From Onchocerca lupi (taxonomy: Eukaryota > Nematoda > Chromadorea > Rhabditida > Onchocercidae), in contig JAOVVO010000093.1 in NCBI GenBank assembly GCA_028564675.1, positions 62,001-126,000 on the forward strand: 64,000 nucleotides of DNA. Direction: 5' to 3'. Of this stretch, positions 39,387 to 52,060 are shown piece after piece. A program made the position numbers and the translations under genes. Within the stretch, counting starts at the first letter, position 1. Every line of letters starts with the position of its first letter. The notes beneath the pieces were generated by a model. That model worked only from the letters and a program-made list of their open reading frames with translations, was not told where the DNA came from and searched no databases.

Positions 39387-39979
39387 TGATTGCAATAGGA
39401 CGATAGAGTATCATTTTGTTCCTGTTCAGATTTGTATCATCATCTTGGATTTTTAGTTTGACTTTAGAAATTTACTTTTAAATTTTTGTCGATTAAAGTG
39501 TTTCTAAATTTAAGGCAGATTATGCTAGCTTTAAGCAAACTTGCAATGTTGATTTTCTTCTAATTCAAGGAGATATTTGATTTAAATGATCACTAATGGA
39601 GAGTCAAAATTATTGAAGAAGCAATTTATTTTTCAACTTTGACCTTCTGTTAGTGATCATTTTGAAGAAATATCTACTTGAATCAGAAGAAGTAAGAAAA
39701 ACCGTAAAAAAAAAGTGTTGTTCGGTTTTCTAGCTACTTGAATTAAAGCAACTTTTCAAGCTTGTTTAAAGCAAGCATAAACTCCTTGAATTTGGGAATA
39801 TTTTAATCGACAAAAATTCAAAGGGAAATTTCTAAAATTAAATTAGAAATCCAAGACAAAATTGCAAATCTAAACAGAAACGAAATGATATTTCTGTGTT
39901 ATTGCAATCTTCAATTTTTAACACTATCAAGATTTTCAACCTTATCAATCTTCTCAGTAGTTTTCTCCAATTATTTTAT
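39321..39979. repeat. Large inverted repeat covering the mS38 3' end
   Basis: Left arm about 39321-39616, loop about 39617-39631, right arm about 39632-39979. The right arm read on the minus strand repeats the mS38 C-terminal coding sequence (LEKTTEKIDKVENLDSVKN then stop, against LEKSTDKIDRAKTSDNVKS then stop) and its 3' UTR, including shared blocks such as TTTTTGTCGATTAAA and GATTGCAATA. The arms are diverged but align over most of about 300 bases. Confidence 0.85.
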
Positions 39980-42436
39980 GTCATAATTTTGCAAATCGTA
40001 AAGCCTTAATCCAGTGTTTGTTATCGCTTAGTCGATAGTTGTTATCATTATATTTATTCGGGTATTTTTTTTGGATTGAAAAAATCAATTTGTTTATAAA
40101 ATGTTGAGTTTTTTTTTCTTCTCCTTTTTTTTTTCTTTAACACGAAAATGAACGATTTAGTTCAAACATAATACAACACAAGACGGAAAGGATTCAGACT
40201 TCTGTTCCAGTGATCAATTTTGCTAATGCTTTTCAATCTATAAGTCGGGAAAACATTTTTTTTATTGAATGATGTTTCCCAGTTGTTGCTTCAAGTGATA
40301 ATCAACCGTAATACTGATTTGAGATGAAATTTATAAGTTCTTTACGCCTATGAGATAATAAAATCTATTGTGATAAGAGTATTCATTCGGTTTTAGGAAT
40401 TATCAGTCTGGATATGCAACATGGTGTGAGCTTGGACAATGCATTTGTTTCAGAAATTTTCAGCTAGTTCCAAACCATAATTTTCGAAGTTTTTTTCGAA
40501 AAACAACTGCGTTGTTGATTAGCGCAGTAGTACATGAAAAATATGCTGTATGTAATCGCTCACCGAGAGATTTTTGTCAAGTTGATTTGTGGATAAATCT
40601 AATAAATATTGGGAAGAACTGATTCAAACTGATATGATAGACACTGAACTTGATATTACAGTATGTAAGAGTTGGAATTGAGCAAAGTGGTTTCAAGCAA
40701 ATTATAACATTTTTTCTTTTTTCACTAAAACTGATTGGACGTTTGATATTATGAAATATAGATGGATTACAGATAAGTTTTCCTAAAATTCTCGAACAAT
40801 TCTGTTATCCAAATGCTTAAAATTTTTTCACAAATTGTAAACTCCTTAATTTGCAAAATAAACAAAGTGTCAAATATGCAAAATTAGTATGTATAACTTA
40901 CTTGATATTAAGAAGACTGGAACTACATATTAACGGAAAAATGTTTCCTTCTAACTCTTGATCATTCTTAATCCAACTTATCCTAGTAGATCATTTTACA
41001 ATGATTTGGCACTTAAATCATTTTCCTTGCCAAGCTTATTTTTTAGTTGGTTAGGATTAGTTAATTTGGAAATATTGTGCTAAATTATTTATTTATTATA
41101 CATCGAAGTGCTTATTGATGGTCGTTAGCACAGTATACTGATTTGGTATTAATTATTTTTTAATTAGTAAATTCTTATTTCAATAAATAATTAATTTTTT
41201 GCACCCATTATGAATGGATATTTCAATTTTTCAGATTGTCATAGAATAGGTATTTTATCAATTACTATCAATATAGTCTAGAAACGATGTCCAGTTTGTA
41301 CCGAGAAAGTCAGGCAAAATTGTTAATGGTGATGGAAATATATTTTACCCCAAATTAGACACATTCAACAGCTACATTATCATTATCATTATTAACAGCG
41401 TTACTGATCAAATGTAAATTTGAAGATGAGGAAATTTGAAAAAGATTTCTCAATCAGCAAATATCGGCTAGAAAATCAGTTGTTCAGATTTGCAAAGGGA
41501 TTGAGAATTTCTTGGAAATAAATTTTTAATTGAAAATTATAAATTTACGTGCCAATTTCAAGGTGAAAATTTTTAAATTTCATGGAGAAGTACATCTAAA
41601 ATGGAATTTCTCAGATTTCTGAGTGATCTTAAAATTTTCTAAAATTTTTATGCTAAAAGTTAAAACCTCTTAAAATTCTATATTTGTATACGAATGATTT
41701 AAAATTATGGCACTAGAAGAATTTGTTCTACTTTTTTTTATGCCATAAACATAAGATAATATTTGTTCTCTTTTGCATCACATTATCCTACTCTTTTTTT
41801 TTTCATATTAAATTAAAGGAGGATTATAATTTGAAATGGGACAAAAATTCATTAGAATAGAAAATGGAAGCCCTTGGAGACACAGAAATAATTACTCAAT
41901 GAATTTTTACTTCAAAAAGTTCAAATGTAAAGTGTCTCATTAACTTATCCGTTGAAATTTATGGTAGTAGGAATATTTCAGCAATACTTATTGACAAATT
42001 TAACAATCCCTTATTTTACGAGTCTTTTTTCTGTTATCATTTAATTGAATTAATATCATTAAAAACTTTACCAAATTTCCAAGATAATATCAGAATTTAG
42101 CGCATAGAATATAAAAGTAGAACGTTAACATGAACAGAAGACGTTAAATTAAATTGAATTAAAAAAAAAAAGCAATTCTAGAAATTTTTGCATAAATATG
42201 TAAAAAATTTTAGCTTCATACATTAAAAGCTGCAATTTAACGAAATCGAAACAATGTTATGAAATTTTTGGAGTAACGGAATATCATGCCGATTCGGTGA
42301 GTATTGTTGGTTAGTGAATATTTTATTTAAATTATTTTAAAATAAACTGCAAATTTGAACAAAAAATATGAAATTACAGCATAATGTTACAGCATTATGA
42401 CAGTGAAAAATTTTCAATTTAATTTTTTATGCAAAT
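39980..42436. other. Intergenic region, nothing recognised
   Basis: About 2.5 kb of AT-rich sequence with no long open frame, no RNA gene I can see and no transposon signature. The short exon-like ATGCCGATTCG|GTGAGT near 42288 does not join in frame to the next gene. Confidence 0.5.
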
Positions 42437-43870
42437 ATGCAAAATTACGATGTCAAGTTTGTGCATAGCGTGCATGAATTTCGTATTGCACGCTTTGTTT
42501 ATCCTAATTTGCATCCATATAATAATGAGACTCGTATGAACTCTCCAAATACGTTATCATCACCTTATGAACGAGTAGGTTTCCTTTAAGATTTTTATGG
42601 AATTTTTAGAAATTTGAAATTTTTTAGAAAATTTTTTAAAAAAAAAAGAAATTTTATTTTAAAATTTTAGGAAATATAAAATTTAAAACTGAAAAATTCA
42701 ATTTTTGCAGCATTTCTGGAATTCGGAACAAAATTATCCAGTAGTTAATGCACAACCTACACCTAAGATGATTACCCCAGTGGGTCAAAATGTACCAATT
42801 GGTTATGAACGCAAACTTCGTCGTATATTCCCGATTCACGAGAATATGGTTAGATTTCGGGGATTGGGAAATTCTTATTTCGAAAGTATTCTGATTATAG
42901 AAATTTCAGGATTCAAAGAATTGGCATTCAACAGAGCGTGGTGTATCAGGTGATTTTGGTATCGGAAGTACAGGCATTAATAATTCACCAGAGATGAATG
43001 TAAAATATGTAAATTTTAATTGTTAAATCTCGAGAAAATTTTGATAAAACTCTCGAAAATTTGTGATGTACATAAAGCTATAATAATTTATTAACGGATG
43101 GATTTGTCGAAATCATCATTCCATAAAATAATCAGTCAAAAGAAATATCTAATAAATACAATATTTTTCTCTAGGAAAACTTTTGTTCAACAGAATTTCC
43201 TCATTAATTATTCTTCCCCGAAACTTTAACTTGAAAACAAAATAAGTTTTTTTGAGAAACAAAAAACATTTAAAGCTTTTCTTTCCAGATTTTTTAAAAT
43301 TTGTCATTTTTAATACAACTTTTTTCAGAACTTAAATTGAAATAATTTAAAAAGACATAAGCTGTATTTTAGAGGAGAAATTTGGATGGTGTAACTTATC
43401 AGTTTATCCCATTTTAAGAACCATCATTAACTAATGAAAGTAAAGTTATCCCAACGCAATTGGTTGGTTTTATTATTTGCGCTTGAATTTTCATAATTTT
43501 AAATTCTTAATTTTTTTTTTCGAGAAAGGAGATCAATCATTTATGGTTCCTTGGAATTAGATATTTTTTTACAACATTTATTTTAGATAGTAGTAAGAAA
43601 TGGCACAAAATAAATCATTTGAGTAAGTTAAATCACTTCTTCTAGTTACGTCCATTGGATACGTTGACAAATCAGGAACAAACAAATTTCTCAAGAGGCG
43701 AAGCATACAATCATTGGTTAAGTACCGGAGCAGTACAATCACATGATATACAATTGCCACCAGGTTTAAAACAGGTTAGCTAACATTTCAACGAATTAAA
43801 TAGTTGATCATTTCATTTGGATAAGCATATAAATTCCTAGAATTTAATTGTTTACTTCTAGGTGAGCTAG
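42437..43870 (+). CDS. Unrecognised 167-residue protein
   Basis: Five phase-0 exons: 42437-42574, 42711-42848, 42910-42999, 43646-43774, and a nine-base last exon 43862-43870 (Val-Ser-stop). No signal peptide or membrane segment. The sequence is Asn/Pro/His/Tyr-rich and looks soluble or partly disordered, with blocks such as ARFVYPNLHPYNNETRM, VPIGYERKLRRIFPIHENM, SGDFGIGSTG and RGEAYNHWLSTGAVQSHDI. I recognise no family and assign no function. All splice sites are good matches and all joins keep frame, which supports a real gene. An ATG at 42430 opens an overlapping frame of 37 codons, so the true start or an upstream exon is uncertain. Confidence 0.65.
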
Positions 43871-45685
43871 TGGCCCGATACGATAAGTAATGCGCACCCA
43901 TTCATTAATCGTCCAAGCTAAAACATTCAGCCTAATCATAATGCGACGTGATCGAAGAATGAATAATATTTGTTATTTTCGATAGGTAGGTATTGAACAA
44001 ACGCTCGATAAAATTAAAGCTTGATTTGATTTGTCCCGATATCAGAGTAATGTACATTGTATAGATTTGTAAATATTCCTTATTATTATTACCAATTTTT
44101 TCATACCATTTTGATTCTTGCAAGTTTGGAAAGTTTATTATGATTGTTTCTTGTTGAAAGAAATCTTTCCAAATAATTGCCATTTTGTTATTTTTATGTT
44201 ACTTTGGTATTTCTTGTATGTCTTTTTTCCTATTTGGTCGTTAATTCCATACTTTCCACTTTTAAAATTTGATTGTAGAACATTTTCGAAAATGCAAATT
44301 CAGTGTCTTTGATTTTACTTTTAGAATTCATTGGAATGTTTTGTAATCTCAAAACCAATTATGGAAAAAAACCAGAATGGCCTATGACTTTGCGCTACTA
44401 CAAATTAAGTAGTAATATATCTAGCTAAAACAACGTTTTTTCATCTTTTTCTGAACACAATAGCGAAGTGCTAAGTAACAAAATAGTTACGAGAAAGTCC
44501 ATCAAAAGCTTAAATTCTTGATTTGCAAAAAAGATGAAGATGTGCAAATTTTGTTACTGTTGTTCTATAACAGATGTTGTCTCTTATTGCTATTTCAAAT
44601 ATGTAAATATTAAGAAATTCGCTCATTTCAATGACTATTGTACAAAAGAAATTAAATTATGTATAAGGCTTATATTTAAATATATATACTCTCCTACTTT
44701 TTTAAAATATATTTTTCCGTATGTTTTCTTTTTTTTAAATATATTTTTTTGTATTTTTCTCGGAAATTCTAGAATAATTCCTGGGGTTTTCTGGATATGC
44801 ATATATATGTAATGTAGCATTATATGTTATATGGGCTAGTTATATATTGTGCTACTGGACATGTAATGAAATGAAACTAGTTTGAAAATATTCGCGAATG
44901 GAGATCTTTTGATCAAATGGATTACCATATGTTACCTATAAGTTGAAAGTATGAAAACTGAAGCCAGTTACAAGTGGAAAAATTGTCAATGCATAAAAGT
45001 TTCACAACAAAGTCTTCGACGCAATGGATCGCATTAAAAATGCAATTACAGGTTGGATGTAGTCATTTACAGGCCTATTAAAGGAAGCTTACAACGGATA
45101 TCATGTAAATTGTATTTTAATTCACTCGCTTGACAAAAATAGAAATAAATATAACTGAAGTATTTCTTATCAAGAAATGAGAACGAAGCAATATAAAAAA
45201 GAATAAAAACATATACAATTTACATGAAAAGACTGTCTCATTTTCGATTTACTTAAACATTAATGTAATCCAGCAAACAAATAATTTTCTCATGATGCTA
45301 ACGACTTTTTAAAATATATGGAGCGAATGGAAAATAAAGTTTATTCTTTTTTTAATATTTTAAAGTTTGAAAAATGAATTTTAATATTGCTAGATTTTTT
45401 GTAAGATGATGGATGTAACGACCGCAGATTTCACGTAATGATTCATATTCATATAATCTAGATCAGGACTGAAGCTAAAATTTAATTTTATATGTGTCTA
45501 CTTGTTTTCAACCGTCATTACTTTCTTTTTTTTAGAAAGCTCAGGTATCCATTATAAAAATATAAAAAGTTATAATTTTTCGTTATACCAACAAGAAAAA
45601 ATCAATCATACCTATAACATAATCAACCAATCATACCTATTATATAATCAATTAATCAATTAATTATATAATCATCAATCATATA
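43871..45685. other. Convergent intergenic region
   Basis: AT-rich sequence between two convergent genes. 45600-45690 is a degenerate AATCAATCAT-type simple repeat next to the csn-3 stop codon. No gene seen. Confidence 0.5.
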
Positions 45686-48600
45686 TTAATCAATCATATC
45701 CATCGGCCTACCGGCTGCTGATTCAATATCACCAACATTAATGTTAGGCATGAAACCTGGAGGTCCAAAACCGTCATCCGGAATAACTGTTGAAATTCCA
45801 CGAGCTAATGGTCGCCCAACACGTGAAATATAAGAAGGATTGACGCGAATTCGATCGTCAAACTGTTTCATTAAAGCATCCAACTTGTATATAAAATTTG
45901 CGGCTTTATCCACTTCATGCTCATCTGCTTCTATCTGCAAAAAATAGCTTGCTTTTATAATTTAAAGATAACAATTCTTTTCAAATATTCAGAAAAAATC
46001 CTAACTTACAGCCTTTACAAAAGTCCTACATTCTAACTAACCAATATATTTGCCAACCAACACAATAAGTTTCTAATACAGAAATCATATACAGCCGCAT
46101 TGATGTAAAATACTGCATCGGATGAGCGAGCACATTTAATCATTTGATGCTAGTTTAATAATTTTAAGCTACTTACAGTGGTATATGGGATGAATAAAAT
46201 ATTTAACAAACCTTCATTTCATCAAAATAAGCAATGTTCTGTTTCTTATCGATACGAACATTAATTTTTCCATCTTTGCTCATATCACAAAGATATAGTT
46301 CAGTGTGATCATTATCGTCTAAATGGCATCGTCGTGTTATATCCGACAGTGAAATTGATATGAAACCCTAGATAAAAACTCTTCATTAGTCAGGATCAGA
46401 CATAGAATACTTCGAAAGATCCAAAATAGAGTCTATCACAACTTTCCCAAAAAGTTATCTTTTTCTGCTATCGTATTATATATTCTCACTGATTTTCTTA
46501 ATTAAGCTTATTATTTCGAAAATCCTCTGGTAATGACATGAATTTCATTTGTAAGTTAAAGCAAATATAGAATGGAAGTGAGAGATTTTTGTAACTCCTA
46601 ATTTTTCCATGAATTTCATAATCGGAAGAACTCGCAGTCTTTTATGTCGCTAATCAAATTCCAACAATAGGGATGCGTAGAGATTAATAACCGATCGATA
46701 ACAGCTATGTTTCATTATCATTTTTTTCTTAATAGTAACTTCCAATGTTTGACAAATATAAACAGAAAAATTGTTTTTGTTCTCTAAAACATATACACCA
46801 AAACGTAAAAGAACGCTTGGAGCTAAATAATTCTTCATCAGAGAGAAATTGACGGTGATATTCTGACACATCTATCTGAAAAGAACTAACTTCAGTTATC
46901 TTTTTGATTGAATTTTCACGAATACTTCTAACTACAAGTTTCACCAAGCCAATGGTCTTATCCTGCAAAAAATCCAAATTAGAAATAGCTAATAGCAAAA
47001 CTGGAAATAAAATAAAAAAATAATTTGAGATCTACCAAATTTTACTCCAAATTACTTCAAAAGATAAATCTTTTCTTTGTTAATTCTCAATAAAAAGAAA
47101 GATTAAAAAAACATTGAGGGTACAACATAGAAAGTTGAATTTCCTATGACGTTTATTCTAAACTTTTCCAGAGCGGCTTAAGATTTAACATTTGTCTTTT
47201 TTCGACTTGTAAATGAATACCTTTTCAAAGGTAACATAATGTGCTTCCAGATATTCAAGTATGGCACTAGCTTTGTCGAAATCCACTTCTTCATTATCAC
47301 ATATTCTTTCTAATGCCGAATAATCTGGACAAAGTGGAACAATGCTGCGAGTCATTACTGGCGATCGGCAATTAGACAAACGAAGTGTTTTTCCATATAG
47401 AAGTAATGACAAGAGCACATATATCTATAAATTTATGAGAAAATTTGTAAGATTTACACAAATCTTATTTCGAAATTGAATTTAAACCCTATTCCAGTGC
47501 AACTATGACTGGACGATATTCAAGAATAATAAAAAATTATTCCGAAACTTCGTCAAAAATAACAAATGTATAAGAATTGGCTACATTTTCGCAAACTAAT
47601 TATAGACAGAGTCATAATCGTATATAACTTAATTTTATCGTGTTGATATGAAAAAAAAAAAAAAAAAAAAGAAAAGAAAAAAAAAACCTTGTAAGCTCGA
47701 ACCACTATTGCGCTAGGAGCGACTGCTGGTATACAACATGCTTTCTGCATCATCGCAAATGCTTCATCGTAACGACCCAGAACCGCATAAAGCAAACCAC
47801 CATAATAAAAATATAATACCACCCATTTTGGATCCATATAAGGTCCTGCTTGATTTGCAGTCTGAAATCAAAATAACACATAAATCAAGTATGTGTAGCA
47901 TATCACATATTCCATTTTTTATAAACTCTAAATTCCTTCGAAATTTAAACCGAATGATCCATATCATACAACAGCATTCATTTCGCAGCCTAAACAGAAT
48001 TATATAGGAAAATTCCAATCTATATAAAATACTATAGCAATAAATCTTGCTATTTTGAGCATCATCAAATTTCTGGAACATGTTGAAAATAAAAAACATA
48101 ATGATAAATTATTTAAATTACACCTACTTCCTTAAATATTTTCGGCACAGCAAGATGTAAAAAAGGCATAGCGGGATGATGTATACGGGCCTTAAGGCAC
48201 AAACAAAAAAGACATGGATGTAAGGAAGTAAGGACATCCTTCTCCTCTTTTACCAGCACATTGATTGCGTTTGAAAGCAACATGATACCACGAGCTGGCT
48301 GCAAATTTCACTTTGTAATGACTCTTGAAGATTTTATTCTCATACCAGGATAATACAAGATACCCAGTAATCTGCTATTTCTAATACCACTAGGACATTC
48401 TAGCTAGTTAGTGTGATGCAACACTAACGATTGCGTGATTTCATGCCCGCTAAACATTCCTTTCTGAGAAAGTCAGGCGATGCTAGAGGCAACTCTTTGA
48501 TTTTTAATAATTATTCCAGTCTGTCATCAATGGCCAGTATTTTTCTAATGGCTAGAAATTTTCCCAAACGTAAATCAATATAAATCAGCTATCATAATCT

Positions 48601-49841
48601 CTCCTTCTTTCCTATATACTAGAATAAAAATTGCTATGAGGCAATGATATATAGGAAATCCAGCAATACGGATATTAAATACACCTTATTGATTTGAAGA
48701 AGGCAATATTCGTATACTTTCCGAAAAAGCAACACATCTGAAAATCAAAAGTGATGATATATAATACTTAAATTTGGTGTCTGTGTAAAAAAAAAAAATC
48801 TATTTTTAAAATTGGAAACATTATATGCTTCTCTTAAATTAAGGTAAGAAACTTAAAAATAAACTTACGGAAATGAAATTACGTAAACTTACAGATATCA
48901 GGAATAAATGAGATCTGCATACTGTCAAAAAATGGAACCATCGATTCTACCTGCGACAAAGTGCGCTCGAACTAAAAATCAGAGACAAAAAATAAAATTT
49001 AAATGTTCTTGACGACAAAATCTGCTTAATTCTCAAGATGAATAAATGTGGATATTATACAAACTGATTCACAAGTGTTTCTACCACTCTATCAGCGAAA
49101 AATTCTTTGTTAATCCATCTTTACTCTTAGTATAAAAAACAAAGCTTCCAGAAATTTATGAATAAATCGTAGTATAATAAAATCTAAAATGAATATATCC
49201 CAAGCTACATCCTCATCATCAAGTGTTGACCAAACGATGCATGAAAATTTTATAACATAATTTCTGAGTAACAAAACAGACTATAAAGATACAAATTTTT
49301 AAATCTGATATGAAAAATCTAACCCGACCCTTCGCACTGTCTGTATAAATTTGATTCATTTTGACCAGCAATACCGATACAACTGACATCGAATATCGGT
49401 CAACAGTAAGTGTTTCTAATACGCTATCCAAGTGAGAAATATTCCGTTCCAGAACATCATAAACGGCTTTTCGATGAAGATCAGCAAGTTCTCGCCATGA
49501 TGCTAAATTGTTTAATTTTCTGAGATCAATCAATAATGGAACGAAAAATGATAAAACAGCTAGTTGTTTGATAAATTCAAGCAATAAAACATTTGAACAA
49601 CTTCTAGAAATGTCTACATTCTTCACGATAACACATAACCTGCAACTATTAAATCATTATTTATATTCTTGGACCTCGGAATACAGGAAATAAATGGAGA
49701 CATCTGTGATAGTATGAACAAATTCGCAACTGCAGCTCTTATTTCTTACAATATTATATGATCATTTATTTCAAAAATTAACTTACCAGAAACAGTATGC
49801 CCTATAACTGTTTTCACAAACGTATCCAGCGTTCCCGTCAT
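45686..49841 (-). CDS. csn-3: COP9 signalosome complex subunit 3
   Basis: Subunit of the COP9 signalosome, which removes NEDD8 from cullin ubiquitin ligases. Minus-strand exons: 49841-49783, 49519-49324, 48971-48893, 48737-48685, 48298-48128, 47861-47688, 47424-47221, 46962-46891, 46367-46212, 45934-45686, about 470 residues. Matches to animal CSN3 run along the whole length: ISHLDSVLETL near the N-terminus, LTSLHPCLFCLCLKA, then YFYYGGLLYAVLGRYDEAF (human YYYYGGMIYTGL), DKTIGLVKLVVRSI, and the PCI-domain end FISISLSDITRRCHL with DGKINVRIDKKQNIAYF, then VNPSYISR near the C-terminus. The exon 1 to exon 2 join needs the donor GGTAA|GTTAAT instead of the stronger overlapping G|GTAAGT, so an additional short exon is possible there. 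atp-5 lies 616 bases upstream on the same strand. Confidence 0.92.
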
Positions 49842-50457
49842 ATTTCCAACAGATCAATGCAGTTTTATTGCTTAAAGTAAATTACATATAAGACTTAATA
49901 ATTGCATTTAAAAATGTAAAAAAAAAAAAAGGAAGAAAACTATCTTGTTCTCACGAAATATTTCAAAAATAGAATTAACGTCTAGATAAAATTATCTAAC
50001 CATTAGACAGTTTTATCGAATCTTTAACCCTATTTTTGAAACATTTCATTTATATTAAATACGAAATCACTAACTCGCAATTCTTATGAGAATCGCAAAA
50101 GAAATGAAAATATCGAGTTTACAAAATATTACATGCAAATTTCGAAAACACTTGGAAATTATGAAACCGGACAATATTCGGTATGATATTCATTTATTTC
50201 CCTACGAAATTTAATTATTAAAAATATTTCGATTCTAAACATGAAGCAAAATTACTGAAATCTATAAAATTCTGCAAACGAATACAAAGAAAAGATAATA
50301 AATATTACGCTTTGTAGTAGACAAAATAAAAAAAAAGACATAAAAAGTAATTAGATTTTATCATTAATGAATCAATTAATCAAGCTATTCCATACTAGAA
50401 GATGACAAAAATCTACAAAAAAAAAAAATCCTTTTACAAATCTAGATATAAATACGA
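49842..50457. other. Spacer between atp-5 and csn-3
   Basis: 616 bases between two same-strand genes: the 3' UTR of atp-5 and the 5' side of csn-3. AT-rich; no coding exon seen. Confidence 0.5.
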
Positions 50458-52048
50458 TCATTTTCGAAGATGCTCGGGGACTGGACGTGATCGATAATCC
50501 TTAAAGAGTTCTTTCAATTCTTCGAAATGCTCCGGAGTGTTTGTATTACCCCAACCCATCGTGAAACGCTCAATTGGCAAGCGGACATCGCGATGAACTT
50601 CTGGGAAAAATTTCGCATAATGCTCTGGTCGGAAATGTTCAATTGGTGGCATATTTTCATATTTTGCTTTCACCTGCAAATTTCATGATATTTAAAAATA
50701 GAAATATTTCTAACTATGGCATGAAAAAGTTGTATATTTATCATTCAATCTTATCTGCAAAAGAAACAGAAATGCTCTAAGATCGGACAAGTAACTAACT
50801 CAGAAAAAATATTGTAGCATAATAGTTAATGCTAATGCCTCTGTACTAGTTAATGTTTTCAAAGAAATTTTTTCGGAAAATTAAACAAAGTTACTATGTA
50901 AAATTGGTTACGGTAAGAGCTCGCTGTACAGGTGAGTACAAAAAGCAAATCTTGGAAAATTTACTTTTTTTTCATCCTCTGTAGCATCTGCCAGTTTACG
51001 ATTCAGGAAATCCACTTTAGTATTGACATATTTCAAATAATCATCAATTTCCTAAATAAATTTTCTTGGAAATCTAAGAACTAAAATAAATATAAAGTTT
51101 GGAGATATTGTACTGAAAGCAAAATAGTTCCATCCAGAAATATCGAGAATTACAGAACATGGAGTTTTCAAAGACGAATGGGCTTTAATGTGGTTCTTAG
51201 ATACAGAAGTAGCATACTAGAAATAGATCTATTCTAGGCTTTCCAATATTTGGCCAATATCCTCAACTCACATTCTTATGCCTATGGAATGAAGTAAAAT
51301 GCATTCTTCTTAAATGTAAGGAATTTAATCTTTGACATGCTTTTTATCGAAACAAAAACTAAAAATAGCTACTTCAAAAGAAAAAAAAATACTTTCATGA
51401 ACTGTTCTGGTATCGTATGAAATGGTATTTTGATTGCCTCATATTGCTTTTGCAGCTTATCCAAAACGGCTGCATGTTCAGGCATTTGCTTCTTTAACTT
51501 GGCAAAATCATATTTTGGTAATTCCGCAGATTTCGACATCACGGTGCTTAAGTATTGGTGATGATGATGCTGAAACGTTCGGAAAGACAATGAAACATAA
51601 TTTGCCATAGAATCCAAACTAATATTCAATTACATCGAGTTTTAATAACAATGAAATCTTGGTTAAGTTAGCGATGAGCATTAAAATGACAAAAATGCGG
51701 AAAGGAAGGAAGGTTAGAAGATTTAATGAAGAATAAATGATAACAAAGAGAAATGATAAAGACAAACATTATCACTGAAATGGCAATAATCACCATAAAA
51801 AAGAGTACTGTGATACTGCAGATAATATAATAAAAATAGCAGTAACACGGTAAAAACAAAAACGAAAATATTATAATGATAGCATGGGTTCAACATGAAA
51901 CAAGAGCTGATAATCAACAAAACTTTTGTAAGAATAAAAATTAAATGCTTACAGCTAGAGCGGCAACTTCTTTGGCGTGTTTCTCACCTACCAAATCACC
52001 GACTGTTTTGAAATTGACAACACTTTGGGTGAATCGTTTGGTAGCCAT
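50458..52048 (-). CDS. atp-5: ATP synthase subunit d, mitochondrial
   Basis: Peripheral-stalk subunit of mitochondrial F1Fo ATP synthase (ATP5PD family). Minus-strand exons 52048-51953, 51569-51393, 51051-50965 and 50673-50458 give 191 residues, the usual length for nematode ATP-5. Family blocks: LPKYDFAKLKKQMPEHAAVL, LDKLQKQYEAIKIPF, EIDDYLKYVNTKVDFL and MPPIEHFRPEHYAKFFPE. The start ATG follows a TTTTCAG acceptor by nine bases, typical of a spliced-leader site. Exon 2 begins with a His run. csn-3 follows on the same strand. Confidence 0.93.
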
Positions 52049-52057
52049 GGAGTGAGG

Positions 52058-52060
52058 CTG
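52058..52060 (-). promoter_or_regulatory. Probable spliced-leader acceptor of atp-5
   Basis: On the minus strand TTTTTCAG ends nine bases before the atp-5 ATG, with no upstream coding exon. This is the usual setting of SL1 trans-splicing for nematode housekeeping genes. Confidence 0.55.

Noticed and set aside
42288..42298. Candidate first exon ATGCCGATTCG|GTGAGT for the unrecognised gene
   Set aside because: Joining it to the next acceptor (42403) reaches a stop at once.
48000..48072. Candidate csn-3 exon starting KFDDAQ after a TTCCAG acceptor
   Set aside because: No fitting donor; exons 48298-48128 and 47861-47688 join in phase and match CSN3 without it.
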